Part shown: positions 7,802 to 14,985 of the stretch, piece by piece
Layout of the letters: the number at the start of each line of letters is the position of its first letter
How positions within the stretch are numbered: position 1 is the first letter of the stretch
Assembly (NCBI GenBank): GCA_018397055.1
Contig: JAGTQS010000007.1
Coordinates: 1,309-32,899, forward strand
Source of the DNA: Candidatus Bathyarchaeota archaeon
GTDB taxonomy: Archaea; Thermoproteota; Bathyarchaeia; Bathyarchaeales; DTEX01
Direction of reading: 5' to 3'
Length of the DNA: 31,591 bases
Made by a program: the position numbers and the translations under genes
Notes under the pieces: model-generated
What the model saw: only the letters and a program-made list of their open reading frames with translations
What the model was told of the DNA's origin: nothing
Database searches by the model: none

Positions 7802-8470
7802 ATGGGCCCAGTTACTGTAAAAGCGCTTGATGGCGTCAACATCAGAATAAAACGTGGAGAATACATCTCTATTATGGGTCCTTCGGGGTCTGGGAAGACC
7901 ACGCTTTTTAACATGGTTGGTGGAATAGATAGACCAACACGTGGAAGAGTCTTCATTGACGGCGTTGACATAGCAAAGCTCGACGCATATGAACTTGCTT
8001 GGCTGCGATGCCGAAAAATCGGTTACATCTTCCAGACTTTCAACCTTATTCCCGTTTTAACAGCTATGGAAAACGTGATGTTGCCAATGATATTTGCTGG
8101 AGTTGACACTGACGAGAGGCTGAGAAGAGGGCGCGAAATCCTTGAAAATGTCGGTCTTGGAGAAAGACTGGGTCACAAACCTGCTGAGTTGAGTGGTGGT
8201 CAGCAGCAGCGTGTCGCCATAGCAAGAGCCTTAGCTAACAATCCTGTGATTGTACTTGCTGATGAACCGACTGGGAACCTTGACCTTCACACTGGACTTG
8301 AGATTATCACGTTGCTAAGGGAAATGAACAAAGAAAAAGGCGTCACTATAATCGCTGCTACTCACGACTTGAAGATGATTGATGTCAGCGACCGAATTGT
8401 GTATCTTCGAGACGGCCTTGTTGACAGATACGAAACAAGAGCCGAAGTATACGTTAGAGCAGCTGAATAA
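7802..8470 (+). CDS. ABC transporter ATPase, MacB/LolD type (5' end uncertain)
   Basis: Cytoplasmic ATPase subunit of a MacB/LolD-type ABC system, which energises permeases of the FtsX fold. Walker A is GPSGSGKTT, the Q-loop is IFQTFNLIPVLTAMEN, the signature is ELSGGQQQRVAIARALANNP, Walker B is VIVLADEPTGNLD, and the H-loop is AATHDLK. From the first in-frame ATG (7802) the protein is 222 residues. The open frame goes back to a stop at 7736 and reads EYVVETEDLAKYYQ directly before this ATG. That is the expected first strand and A-loop tyrosine of an ABC ATPase, so the real N-terminus lies upstream. No ATG, GTG or TTG exists in that stretch. A close paralogue lies inverted at 9671-10402, with long identical DNA tracts. 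Confidence 0.88.
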   Translation: MGPVTVKALDGVNIRIKRGEYISIMGPSGSGKTTLFNMVGGIDRPTRGRVFIDGVDIAKLDAYELAWLRCRKIGYIFQTFNLIPVLTAMENVMLPMIFAGVDTDERLRRGREILENVGLGERLGHKPAELSGGQQQRVAIARALANNPVIVLADEPTGNLDLHTGLEIITLLREMNKEKGVTIIAATHDLKMIDVSDRIVYLRDGLVDRYETRAEVYVRAAE

Positions 8471-8514
8471 AAGAGAAACAAAAAAATTAAACACTTTCAA
8501 AAAACTGAGTGTTC

Positions 8515-8521
8515 TTTTTTT
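8515..8521 (+). terminator. T-run after the plus-strand ATPase
   Basis: Seven T residues 45 bp after the stop codon, in the gap between two convergent genes. Archaeal termination commonly uses such T-tracts without a stem. Position and composition are the only evidence. Confidence 0.35.
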
Positions 8522-8539
8522 AATTGTCTATTTTGTCCA

Positions 8540-9190
8540 TTAAACTTCGTATCTTAATGCCTCTGCTGGATTAAGCCTTGCAGCATACACTGCTGGGTAG
8601 GCTGCTGCAGCTACACTAAGCAGTGAAGCTATGCCTATGCCTTCGCCAATATAAGTAAAGTATGTTACGAAGTTAGTAGTGTTCAATATTCTGTCGACAT
8701 ATTGCGGCTGATTAATCATGTAAATTACAGTTGTGGCGCCCCAGCCTGCACATGCTCCTATTACGCCGCCTAATACGCCAAGCAACAGTGCCTCTATCAA
8801 GAAAATCTGAAGCACATTTGTATCCGTTGCCCCTAAGCACTTGATTGTTCCGATTTCCTTGTATCTTTCTGTGACTGACATAAGCATCGAGTTTACGATT
8901 CCAACTCCACAAACGAGAAGGGCGATAATGGCCATCCATGTCTGGTATTGAGGTGGAGGAGTCTGATCAATGAGAGGCAAAATTATGCCCATTGTCATTA
9001 TTGCAACCATGAAGGCAATGCCTAAAAGAACTGAGAACGCCGTGATGAGAGCTCTTGTAAACCTTTTCCTAATGCTTTCAAGAGAAAAACGGAATGCCTC
9101 GCTGATTGGAAATTTTATTGAACCTATTTTTACGTCCGCCGTGTTTTGTGGTTTAGGTTCCGTTTTTGGCTCTTTCTTCTTTGGACTCAT
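8540..9190 (-). CDS. Minimal FtsX/MacB-like permease lacking the extracytoplasmic domain
   Basis: Membrane subunit of the MacB/FtsX superfamily. A proline- and lysine-rich cytoplasmic tail is followed by FRFSLESIRKRFTRALITAF, the usual lead into helix 1. Helices 2 to 4 follow with the classic coupling motif MSVTERYKEIGTIKCLGAT, ending in YPAVYAARLNPAEALRYEV. In ordinary MacB permeases about 200 residues of extracytoplasmic domain separate helices 1 and 2; here only about 12 residues (PLIDQTPPPQYQ) do, so the protein is about 216 residues instead of about 400. The join is in frame and both helices look complete. The ATG at 9190 has CGAGGG 6 nt upstream; a longer reading from 9256 is unlikely. 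It probably pairs with one or both flanking ATPases. Confidence 0.85.
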   Translation of the reverse strand: MSPKKKEPKTEPKPQNTADVKIGSIKFPISEAFRFSLESIRKRFTRALITAFSVLLGIAFMVAIMTMGIILPLIDQTPPPQYQTWMAIIALLVCGVGIVNSMLMSVTERYKEIGTIKCLGATDTNVLQIFLIEALLLGVLGGVIGACAGWGATTVIYMINQPQYVDRILNTTNFVTYFTYIGEGIGIASLLSVAAAAYPAVYAARLNPAEALRYEV

Positions 9191-9318
9191 CTTTTTCCCT
9201 CGAACATATATTTCATAATAGATATTGCCTTTTAAAGATTTTCCATAAATAGCCAAAAATTTTTTGCATCTTTTTGAAACAAAATGACTAAAAAACGAAG
9301 ATTATGAAATTCAAAGAA

Positions 9319-9666
9319 TTAGATTGTTGCGGGTTTTTGAAGCCCAAGTCTTGCCCAATCAACCTTTTTCGCTATCATCTTCAAGTGGTTCTTTAGTTTA
9401 GTTTCAGCTTCGTCAGCTCCTAGTCGCCCTGAGTTCCAGGTGACGAAAGGAGGATAGAAGGAGGCTTCTTTAAATTTGGCTTTTCCCTCTTTTAGCTCGA
9501 ACTTAATGTATCCCAGTTCTCTTAGATAACAGGAATCATTTGGGCAGAGAATGTCGATTTCCTGCAGTTCATGTTTTAAATATAATATTTTGTATTCCTC
9601 AGGGTTTTCTATCACTCTACCGCAAGGGCATTGAATGCTTTCTATTTCCTCACCCATATACTTCAC
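9319..9666 (-). CDS. Small four-cysteine protein of unknown function in the ABC operon
   Basis: I do not recognise this 115-residue protein. It is soluble-looking, with no signal peptide or membrane segment. Two cysteine pairs, CPCG near residue 14 and CPNDSC near residue 41, are spaced like a zinc ribbon or knuckle. The C-terminal half is a basic, amphipathic stretch (EAETKLKNHLKMIAKKVDWA). The start is ATG 9666, or ATG 9657 three codons later (MGEEIESIQ). It begins 4 bp after the upstream ATPase gene stops and is followed by the permease gene 128 bp on, so it is probably translated from the same message. It may be a regulator or accessory factor of the transporter; this is inferred from position only. 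Confidence 0.72.
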   Translation of the reverse strand: MKYMGEEIESIQCPCGRVIENPEEYKILYLKHELQEIDILCPNDSCYLRELGYIKFELKEGKAKFKEASFYPPFVTWNSGRLGADEAETKLKNHLKMIAKKVDWARLGLQKPATI

Positions 9667-9670
9667 TTAC

Positions 9671-10402
9671 CTATTCTTCAAATTCTTCTGCTGATAAAAC
9701 TAATCCTCTTCTTTTTTCGATGTTCTCCACAGTTCCATCCCGCAGGAACACCACTCTGTCACTGATGTCAATCATTTTTAAGTCGTGAGTAGCGCAAATA
9801 ATCGTAGTTCCACGTTCAGCCTTTAAACGGTAAAGAAGCTGAACAATCGCGAAACCAGTATTTAAGTCAAGGTTCCCAGTCGGTTCATCAGCAAGAATTA
9901 TTGCTGGATTGTTAGCTAAGGCTCTTGCTATGGCGACACGCTGCTGCTGACCACCACTCAACTCAGTTGGTCTGTGGTCAAGTCGGTCTCCTAGTCCAAC
10001 AATGGTTAACAATTCTGCGGCTCTTTGTTGCCTTTCAGCTTTGGGTACACCCAAAAACGTCATGGGTAAAGCTACATTTTCTCTTGCTGTTAAAACGGGA
10101 ATAAGGTTGAAAGTCTGGAAGATGTAACCGATTTTTTGGCATCGTAGCCAAGCCATAGCTCTTGATGGAATTTTTGAAAGGTCTACTCCATCTATAAAAA
10201 TGTCGCCCTTTGTAGGTCTGTCTATTCCACCTATCATGTTAAAAAGCGTGGTCTTCCCAGACCCCGAAGGACCCATTACTGAAAGGTATTCTCCGTGTGG
10301 AATTTCAAGGTTTATTCCTTGCAGCGCGTGGACTTCTTCTCCTTTAAGATGGTAGATTTTATGAACGTCTACGACTTTGACAGCAGAAACTGCTTCTCCC
10401 AT
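9671..10402 (-). CDS. ABC transporter ATPase, MacB/LolD type
   Basis: Second MacB/LolD-type ATPase, about 243 residues. The first strand and A-loop are present (VKVVDVHKIYHLKGEEVHAL), followed by Walker A GPSGSGKTT, Q-loop IFQTFNLIPVL, signature ELSGGQQQRVAIARALANNP, Walker B IILADEPTGNLD and H-loop CATHDLK. The start is ATG 10402 because GAGGTG lies 9 nt before it; the GTG at 10414 overlaps that ribosome-binding site. It heads a minus-strand series ATPase, four-cysteine protein, minimal permease. Its DNA is strikingly close to the ATPase at 7802-8470: a 61-bp stretch (9906-9966 against 8184-8244) is identical, as are other tracts around the Q-loop and Walker B. That indicates recent duplication or gene conversion. 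Confidence 0.93.
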   Translation of the reverse strand: MGEAVSAVKVVDVHKIYHLKGEEVHALQGINLEIPHGEYLSVMGPSGSGKTTLFNMIGGIDRPTKGDIFIDGVDLSKIPSRAMAWLRCQKIGYIFQTFNLIPVLTARENVALPMTFLGVPKAERQQRAAELLTIVGLGDRLDHRPTELSGGQQQRVAIARALANNPAIILADEPTGNLDLNTGFAIVQLLYRLKAERGTTIICATHDLKMIDISDRVVFLRDGTVENIEKRRGLVLSAEEFEE

Positions 10403-10498
10403 TATTGATTGCACCTCTGGACTTTCATCATAATCGATTGAGGGTATTTATATAATTGTTGCTAAAATAAGTTTTTCTAGTTATTTGATAAGAGAAAA

Positions 10499-10849
10499 TT
10501 AAGAGAATACATCGTTAAAAATGCATGTTACAAGTCCTTCAATGTTCGGGTACATGGCCTGTGTGGTTTCTATTATATCAATGCCTCTTGGCGTAATATT
10601 GTAGATTCTTTTTCTGCCGTTCCATCCTCCCTTAATGAGGCCTTCTCTCTCAAGTGCGTATAGTAGTGAGTAGACGGAGCCTGAGCTGGGAAGAAAGTTA
10701 AACTTGTCATAGATTGATGTAATTACGTCATACCCGCTCATGGGGGCTTTTCTTAGCTCTGAAAGGATAAGAATATCCATGAAGTTTTTTGGGGTTCTTT
10801 TTTGCAGTTGCCGAAGGATATTTTTTTCTTTCTGGATGTATAACTTCAA
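10499..10849 (-). CDS. PadR-family transcriptional regulator
   Basis: A 116-residue winged-helix DNA-binding protein. The PadR core is clear: DILILSELRKAPMSGYDVI, then LPSSGSVYSLLYALEREGLI and the wing GWNGRKRIYNITPRGIDII. PadR proteins are dimeric repressors that often respond to small molecules and often sit beside ABC exporters. This gene lies 84 bp upstream of the ABC operon (10402 to 8540) on the same strand and is its most likely regulator. The start is TTG at 10849; a TATA-like stretch and a palindrome lie 27-45 bp upstream. A downstream ATG at 10780 (MDILILSEL) would give a shorter protein still containing the whole winged helix. Confidence 0.9.
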   Translation of the reverse strand: MKLYIQKEKNILRQLQKRTPKNFMDILILSELRKAPMSGYDVITSIYDKFNFLPSSGSVYSLLYALEREGLIKGGWNGRKRIYNITPRGIDIIETTQAMYPNIEGLVTCIFNDVFS

Positions 10850-11267
10850 GCATATTTTTCCACAAATATTTATTCATGTATATACATATAAACTTTTTAA
10901 ACTTTTTGTTAAAAATAATGTCAAGACCAGACAAGAACCAAAAAATGCTACGTACAACAAGCCAATTCGCAGTCCTCAACGATAAAGCGCTTATATAAAA
11001 AAAGATTGTGTGCACAGAAAAGAGGTAAACAGGCATCCATGTTTTGAGGTACGGAAAAAATGGTTAAGAAAGCTGACCCGACTATATATACCCCCTCTCC
11101 CTCAATCTCTACACAGAAAAAAAGACTTGCCACCGAAAGAAATCGATAACAAAAAATCGCAGAATAACACGCAAAAAGGCAACATACAGAAACCAGTATT
11201 AACATAGAAAAATGAAAACTGAAAATTCATATATGAAAAACCAATAATTCTGATGAGAGGTCTAGAC
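10850..11267. other. Divergent intergenic region, promoters only
   Basis: About 418 bp between the padR gene and the second Gfo/Idh/MocA gene, with no convincing coding frame or RNA gene. TATA-like stretches occur near 10883-10897 (serving padR), 10989-10998 (CTTATATAAA), 11081-11090 and 11225-11235 (ATTCATATATG). The last is best placed for the gene at 11268. Confidence 0.5.
10876..10887. promoter_or_regulatory. 12-bp palindrome at the padR promoter
   Basis: ATGTATATACAT is a perfect palindrome that abuts or overlaps the TATA-like stretch of the padR gene. A dimeric PadR protein bound there would block its own transcription. AT-rich palindromes of this size can arise by chance, so this is only a candidate operator. 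Confidence 0.35.
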
Positions 11268-12500
11268 ATGTTGAAGGTAGGATTAATCGGCTGCGGCCAC
11301 ATCATGCCCGCTCACCTATATGGATACAAGATTCTAATCGAAAAAGGCATAGACGCTAGAATCACGGCGTTGTCTGCGAGAAAAATCGAAGACGCCAAAA
11401 GGTTCCTAAGCCCAAAAGAAGGAATTCTTCCAATCAAGCCCGTTGGACCTCCAGGAGACCCGATGAATAAGCCCCCAATCTATGTTTCAGACTTTCAGAA
11501 AGACACGCCCGTTGAAGTCTACAGCGACTATAAAGAAATGCTTCGAAAATCCAACATAGACGCCGTTGAAATCTACACCTCTGTCTTCTCACATCACGAA
11601 ATAGCCTTAGCATGCATAGAAGCTGGAAAACACGTCTTAGTTGAGAAACCCTTCGCCTTAACGGTAAAGGCAGCTCGCAAAATGGTTGAAGCATCTGAAA
11701 AACAAGGCGTCGTACTAGGCGTAGCTGAGAACCTAAGATACTATGAGGACGTTAGAATAACAAAGTGGGTTATCGAGCAAGGCTACATCGGCAAAGTGCA
11801 AGTTACCCTCAGTGGCTCAATAGGAGGCTACTGGTCTCCGGACAAAATAGTAGCTGAAACCGCATGGAGGCATAAGAAGATGCTCGCTGGAGGCGGAGCA
11901 ACAATAGACGTGGGAGTTCACCTGCTAGACTTTCTACGGTACACCTGCGGCGAAATCGACGAAGTATTCAGCTCAACTGAAATTCTAGAAAAAGAAAGAT
12001 TCACAATAAACGAAGCGGGAAAAATAGTTGAAAAAATTGAAAGCGACATTGACGACTCATTCTTCGGCTTACTAAAATATAGGAACGGAGCAGTGGGACA
12101 ACACTTTTTCTCTTGGGGAGGACATGGAGAAGCATTCTCAATGCCTAGAATAATCTATGGAACAAAGGGATGCATAAAAGGTAACAATCTCATATTGGAC
12201 GACGGAACAAAAGATGACATAAACAAACTCTTCGAAAAACAAGCGAAAAAGGAAGCAAAAGAAAAATTCTTCCCCTACGGCATAAAAGATGCGATGGCAC
12301 TCGAAACCCTTGAGTTCCTTAAAGCCATAAAAGAACGAAGAGAAATGGAAACATGCGGAAAAGAAGGACTACGGGACCTAGCAGCTGCGTACGCTCTTAT
12401 TGAGTCGTCAATCGCCCGAAAGTCTATAAAGGTTGACGACGTAGAATCAGGAAAAATAAGTCGTTACGAAGAAGAAATAAACAAACATTACGGAATCTAG
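11268..12500 (+). CDS. Gfo/Idh/MocA family oxidoreductase
   Basis: Soluble NAD(P)-dependent oxidoreductase of about 410 residues acting on a sugar, sugar acid or cyclitol. The Rossmann start is LKVGLIGCGHIMPAHLYGY, the EKP motif is in HVLVEKPFALTVKAA, and the active-site segment is GGGATIDVGVHLLDFLRY with D and H in the usual places. A long insertion after the first strands (GPPGDPMNKPPIYVSDFQ) lengthens it. The start is ATG 11268, with GAGAGGT 5-6 nt upstream; an in-frame ATG at 11253 overlaps that site. It is the first gene of a plus-strand series with the ROK kinase (96 bp later), the PIG-L protein and the amidohydrolase, which suggests a shared sugar substrate. Confidence 0.88.
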   Translation: MLKVGLIGCGHIMPAHLYGYKILIEKGIDARITALSARKIEDAKRFLSPKEGILPIKPVGPPGDPMNKPPIYVSDFQKDTPVEVYSDYKEMLRKSNIDAVEIYTSVFSHHEIALACIEAGKHVLVEKPFALTVKAARKMVEASEKQGVVLGVAENLRYYEDVRITKWVIEQGYIGKVQVTLSGSIGGYWSPDKIVAETAWRHKKMLAGGGATIDVGVHLLDFLRYTCGEIDEVFSSTEILEKERFTINEAGKIVEKIESDIDDSFFGLLKYRNGAVGQHFFSWGGHGEAFSMPRIIYGTKGCIKGNNLILDDGTKDDINKLFEKQAKKEAKEKFFPYGIKDAMALETLEFLKAIKERREMETCGKEGLRDLAAAYALIESSIARKSIKVDDVESGKISRYEEEINKHYGI

Positions 12501-12596
12501 CTTAAACAAGAAGTAGGCGAGAACAAAAATGAAGCCTAAAGATTCACCGAAATATAGGAAGCTATGTTTGATGCATATTATGGAGGTTGAAAAAGC

Positions 12597-13997
12597 ATGT
12601 GTCCTCAAGTTAAGCTGATTAAGCCCAAAGTGGAACCGCCCCTCGATCAGGACTTCCGGCCGTCTGCGCTCTTCAACCGCGAATTCTTAAGAGAAGTCCA
12701 CGAATCAGGAAAGGCCGAGCCGATAGGCATCGCAATTGAACGCAACGACGGCATGACATCGGTCTTTCAAACGTTCGTTTTCTCAGAACAACCCAACACG
12801 CTTAAGACTAACCGATACTATATCGAACGTCTAGTTAAGACTCTTTTATGGATAAAGGGTGGATGGAAGATAACAATTGGTGGACCAAAAAGCATTGGTC
12901 AATACATTAAGAAAGAGTACTCGCCAAAAGGCGAGCGTGCCTTTGACGCAGAATTCATGGGAAGCGTATATGAAAAGCCATTTACGGTTGAACTGGCGAG
13001 CTTCAACGATATTCCACAACCAAGAGAGGGAGAAATACAATTAGGAAAACACTTAGACGGATGTCGAATCGGCTTTGATGCTGGGGCAAGCGACAGAAAA
13101 GTTGCAGCGGTTGTTAATGGCCAAGTGGTCTTCAGTGAAGAAGTAGTATGGAATCCTAAGTCGCAGAGCGATCCAGACTACCACTATAACGAGATAATGA
13201 CCGCGTTACGTAAAGCAGCCTCTTACATACCAAAAGTCGACGCCATTGGAATAAGCGCAGCAGGGATCTACATAAACAACCGCGTCAGAGTTGCCTCGCT
13301 TTTCAGAGGTGTTCCTAGAGAGGCATTCGAAAAAAAAGTCGTAAACTTGTTCCTAAAAATCAGAGAGGCTTGGGGAGACATACCTTTATCTGTCATCCAT
13401 GACGGAGATGTCGCAGCATTCGCCGGAGCAATGAGTATCAACGATACCAAGATATTAGGCATCGCTCTAGGTTCAAGTGAAGCTGGAGGATACATAAATG
13501 ACAAAGGTAACATCACTGGATGGCTTAACGAGCTTGCCTTTGTGCCGGTTGACTTTAGCCCAAATGCTCCCATCGACGAGTGGTCTGGCGACCGCGGGTG
13601 TGGCGCACAATATTTTTCTCAAGAAGCTGTTGTAAGACTTGCGCCTAAAGCCGGAATTGTTCTTGACGAGAAGCAGACATCAGCAGAAAAACTGAAGTAT
13701 GTGCAGACACTTTTATCTAGAGGAAACATGGGCGCAAAAAGAATTTTTGAGACAATAGGGTGCTATATGGGCTACGGCATAGCATACTACGCAGACTTCT
13801 ATGACATCAAGCATGTCCTCCTTATAGGGCGCGTCACGTCAGGTGAGGGCGGACACATAATTCTTGAGAAGGCAGAAGAAGTCTTGAAGACTGAGTTCCC
13901 TGAATTAGCGGCTCGAATGCAAATTCATCTTCCCGACGAATCAAATAGGAGAGTCGGTCAAGCTATTGCAGCAGCAAGTCTCCCATCCATAAATTGA
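12597..13997 (+). CDS. ROK-like sugar kinase with N-terminal extension
   Basis: Probable ATP-dependent sugar kinase of the ROK branch of the actin/hexokinase fold. The phosphate-1 loop is GFDAGASDRKVAAVVNG (D161), the catalytic aspartate segment is SVIHDGDVAAFAGA, and a phosphate-2-like region is LGIALGSSEAGGYI. Ordinary ROK kinases are about 300 residues; this one is 466 because about 155 residues precede the first ATP loop. That extension has no motif I know. The ROK zinc motif (H then C-x-C-G-x-x-G-C) is mostly lost: only GDRGCGAQYFSQEAV keeps one cysteine. GGAGGTTGA sits 7 nt before the ATG. The gene ends 3 bp before the PIG-L gene. An N-acetylhexosamine or other hexose is a plausible substrate. 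Confidence 0.75.
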   Translation: MCPQVKLIKPKVEPPLDQDFRPSALFNREFLREVHESGKAEPIGIAIERNDGMTSVFQTFVFSEQPNTLKTNRYYIERLVKTLLWIKGGWKITIGGPKSIGQYIKKEYSPKGERAFDAEFMGSVYEKPFTVELASFNDIPQPREGEIQLGKHLDGCRIGFDAGASDRKVAAVVNGQVVFSEEVVWNPKSQSDPDYHYNEIMTALRKAASYIPKVDAIGISAAGIYINNRVRVASLFRGVPREAFEKKVVNLFLKIREAWGDIPLSVIHDGDVAAFAGAMSINDTKILGIALGSSEAGGYINDKGNITGWLNELAFVPVDFSPNAPIDEWSGDRGCGAQYFSQEAVVRLAPKAGIVLDEKQTSAEKLKYVQTLLSRGNMGAKRIFETIGCYMGYGIAYYADFYDIKHVLLIGRVTSGEGGHIILEKAEEVLKTEFPELAARMQIHLPDESNRRVGQAIAAASLPSIN

Positions 13998-14000
13998 AGG

Positions 14001-14864
14001 GTGGAAAAATTTAGTATGAAGTTTGGTAGAAGCACGGCGGAGTTTTATGTTCCAGACGGCAAATCTGTTGAAGAAGCACTGGCAAGAACAACACATATGG
14101 GTATAGGCGCGCATCCTGATGATCTTGAGATAATGGCATACCATGGAATTCTGGAATGCTTTAGGAAAAGAGAGAAACAGTTTCTTGGCGTGGTTGTCAC
14201 TGACGGATCTGGTAGCCCAAGAGACGGCGTATACGCATCTTATACTGACGAGGAAATGCGGAAAATAAGAAAGGCGGAACAGAAAAAAGCCGCGGTACTA
14301 GGTGAATACAGCGCCGTAGTACTGCTGGACTACCCAAGCTCTGTTGTGAAGAATCCAAACGATCACAGTGTAAAAGAGGATCTAAAGAAACTGATGATTG
14401 CAACTAGACCGTCATACATCTATACTCATAACCTTGCAGACAAGCATGATACCCATGTTGGAGTGGCTGTTAGAACCATCCAGGCGTTGAGAGAACTACC
14501 TGAAGATGCATGTCCACAGAAAGTCTACGGTTGCGAGGTTTGGAGAGACCTTGATTGGATGGTTGATTCAGACAAGGTTGTGTTCGACGTTAGCGACCAT
14601 GAGAACCTAGCGGTAGCCTTGGTCAGCGTCTTTGACTCCCAAGTGTCAGGCGGAAAAAGATACGATCTTGCTACACTCGGCAGAAGAAGAGCTAATGCCA
14701 CATACTATGAGAGTCATGGTACAGACATTACAACAGCAATGATCTACGCAATGGATCTTACACCTCTAATTAAGAACCCGCAAATCGACGTAATAGAGTA
14801 CGTTTCTAGTTACGTCGATAAATTTAGCCAAGAAGTATCAGCAAGAATAAGGAAGGTCCTGTAG
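14001..14864 (+). CDS. PIG-L/LmbE-family zinc deacetylase
   Basis: Zinc-dependent N-deacetylase family that removes acetyl groups from GlcNAc-containing molecules (GlcNAc-PI, GlcNAc-inositol in mycothiol synthesis, bacillithiol precursors, diacetylchitobiose). The metal motif GAHPDDLEIM gives H38, D40 and D41, and KHDTHVG gives H149 and H152 as the second H-x-x-H part. The length of 287 residues is a little over the usual 220-260. The start is GTG 14001, 3 bp after the kinase stop; ATG 14016 is an alternative, with GGGTGG 9 nt before it. Close coupling to the kinase implies deacetylation and phosphorylation of the same amino sugar. An inositol-phosphate synthase lies 3.3 kb downstream. Confidence 0.85.
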   Translation: MEKFSMKFGRSTAEFYVPDGKSVEEALARTTHMGIGAHPDDLEIMAYHGILECFRKREKQFLGVVVTDGSGSPRDGVYASYTDEEMRKIRKAEQKKAAVLGEYSAVVLLDYPSSVVKNPNDHSVKEDLKKLMIATRPSYIYTHNLADKHDTHVGVAVRTIQALRELPEDACPQKVYGCEVWRDLDWMVDSDKVVFDVSDHENLAVALVSVFDSQVSGGKRYDLATLGRRRANATYYESHGTDITTAMIYAMDLTPLIKNPQIDVIEYVSSYVDKFSQEVSARIRKVL

Positions 14865-14930
14865 ACAAGTCGACATGAATGGAAAACACAGAAAGGCCAT
14901 GAGTAGATTAAAAAGACAACTACCACTGCA

Positions 14931-14943
14931 TATGTATATATTT
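14931..14943 (+). promoter_or_regulatory. TATA-like box for the amidohydrolase gene
   Basis: TATGTATATATTT, about 45 bp before the ATG at 14986, leaving room for a leader of about 20 nt. It suggests the amidohydrolase gene has its own promoter in addition to any read-through from the sugar cluster. Confidence 0.4.
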
Positions 14944-14985
14944 CTATGTAGTCTGAACTAAAAGTGAAAGTCCAAAAAGATAAGT

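Noticed and set aside
6332..12500. The two Gfo/Idh/MocA genes as a recent duplication pair
   Set aside because: They have similar lengths, but their protein sequences differ throughout outside the family motifs and their insertions differ.
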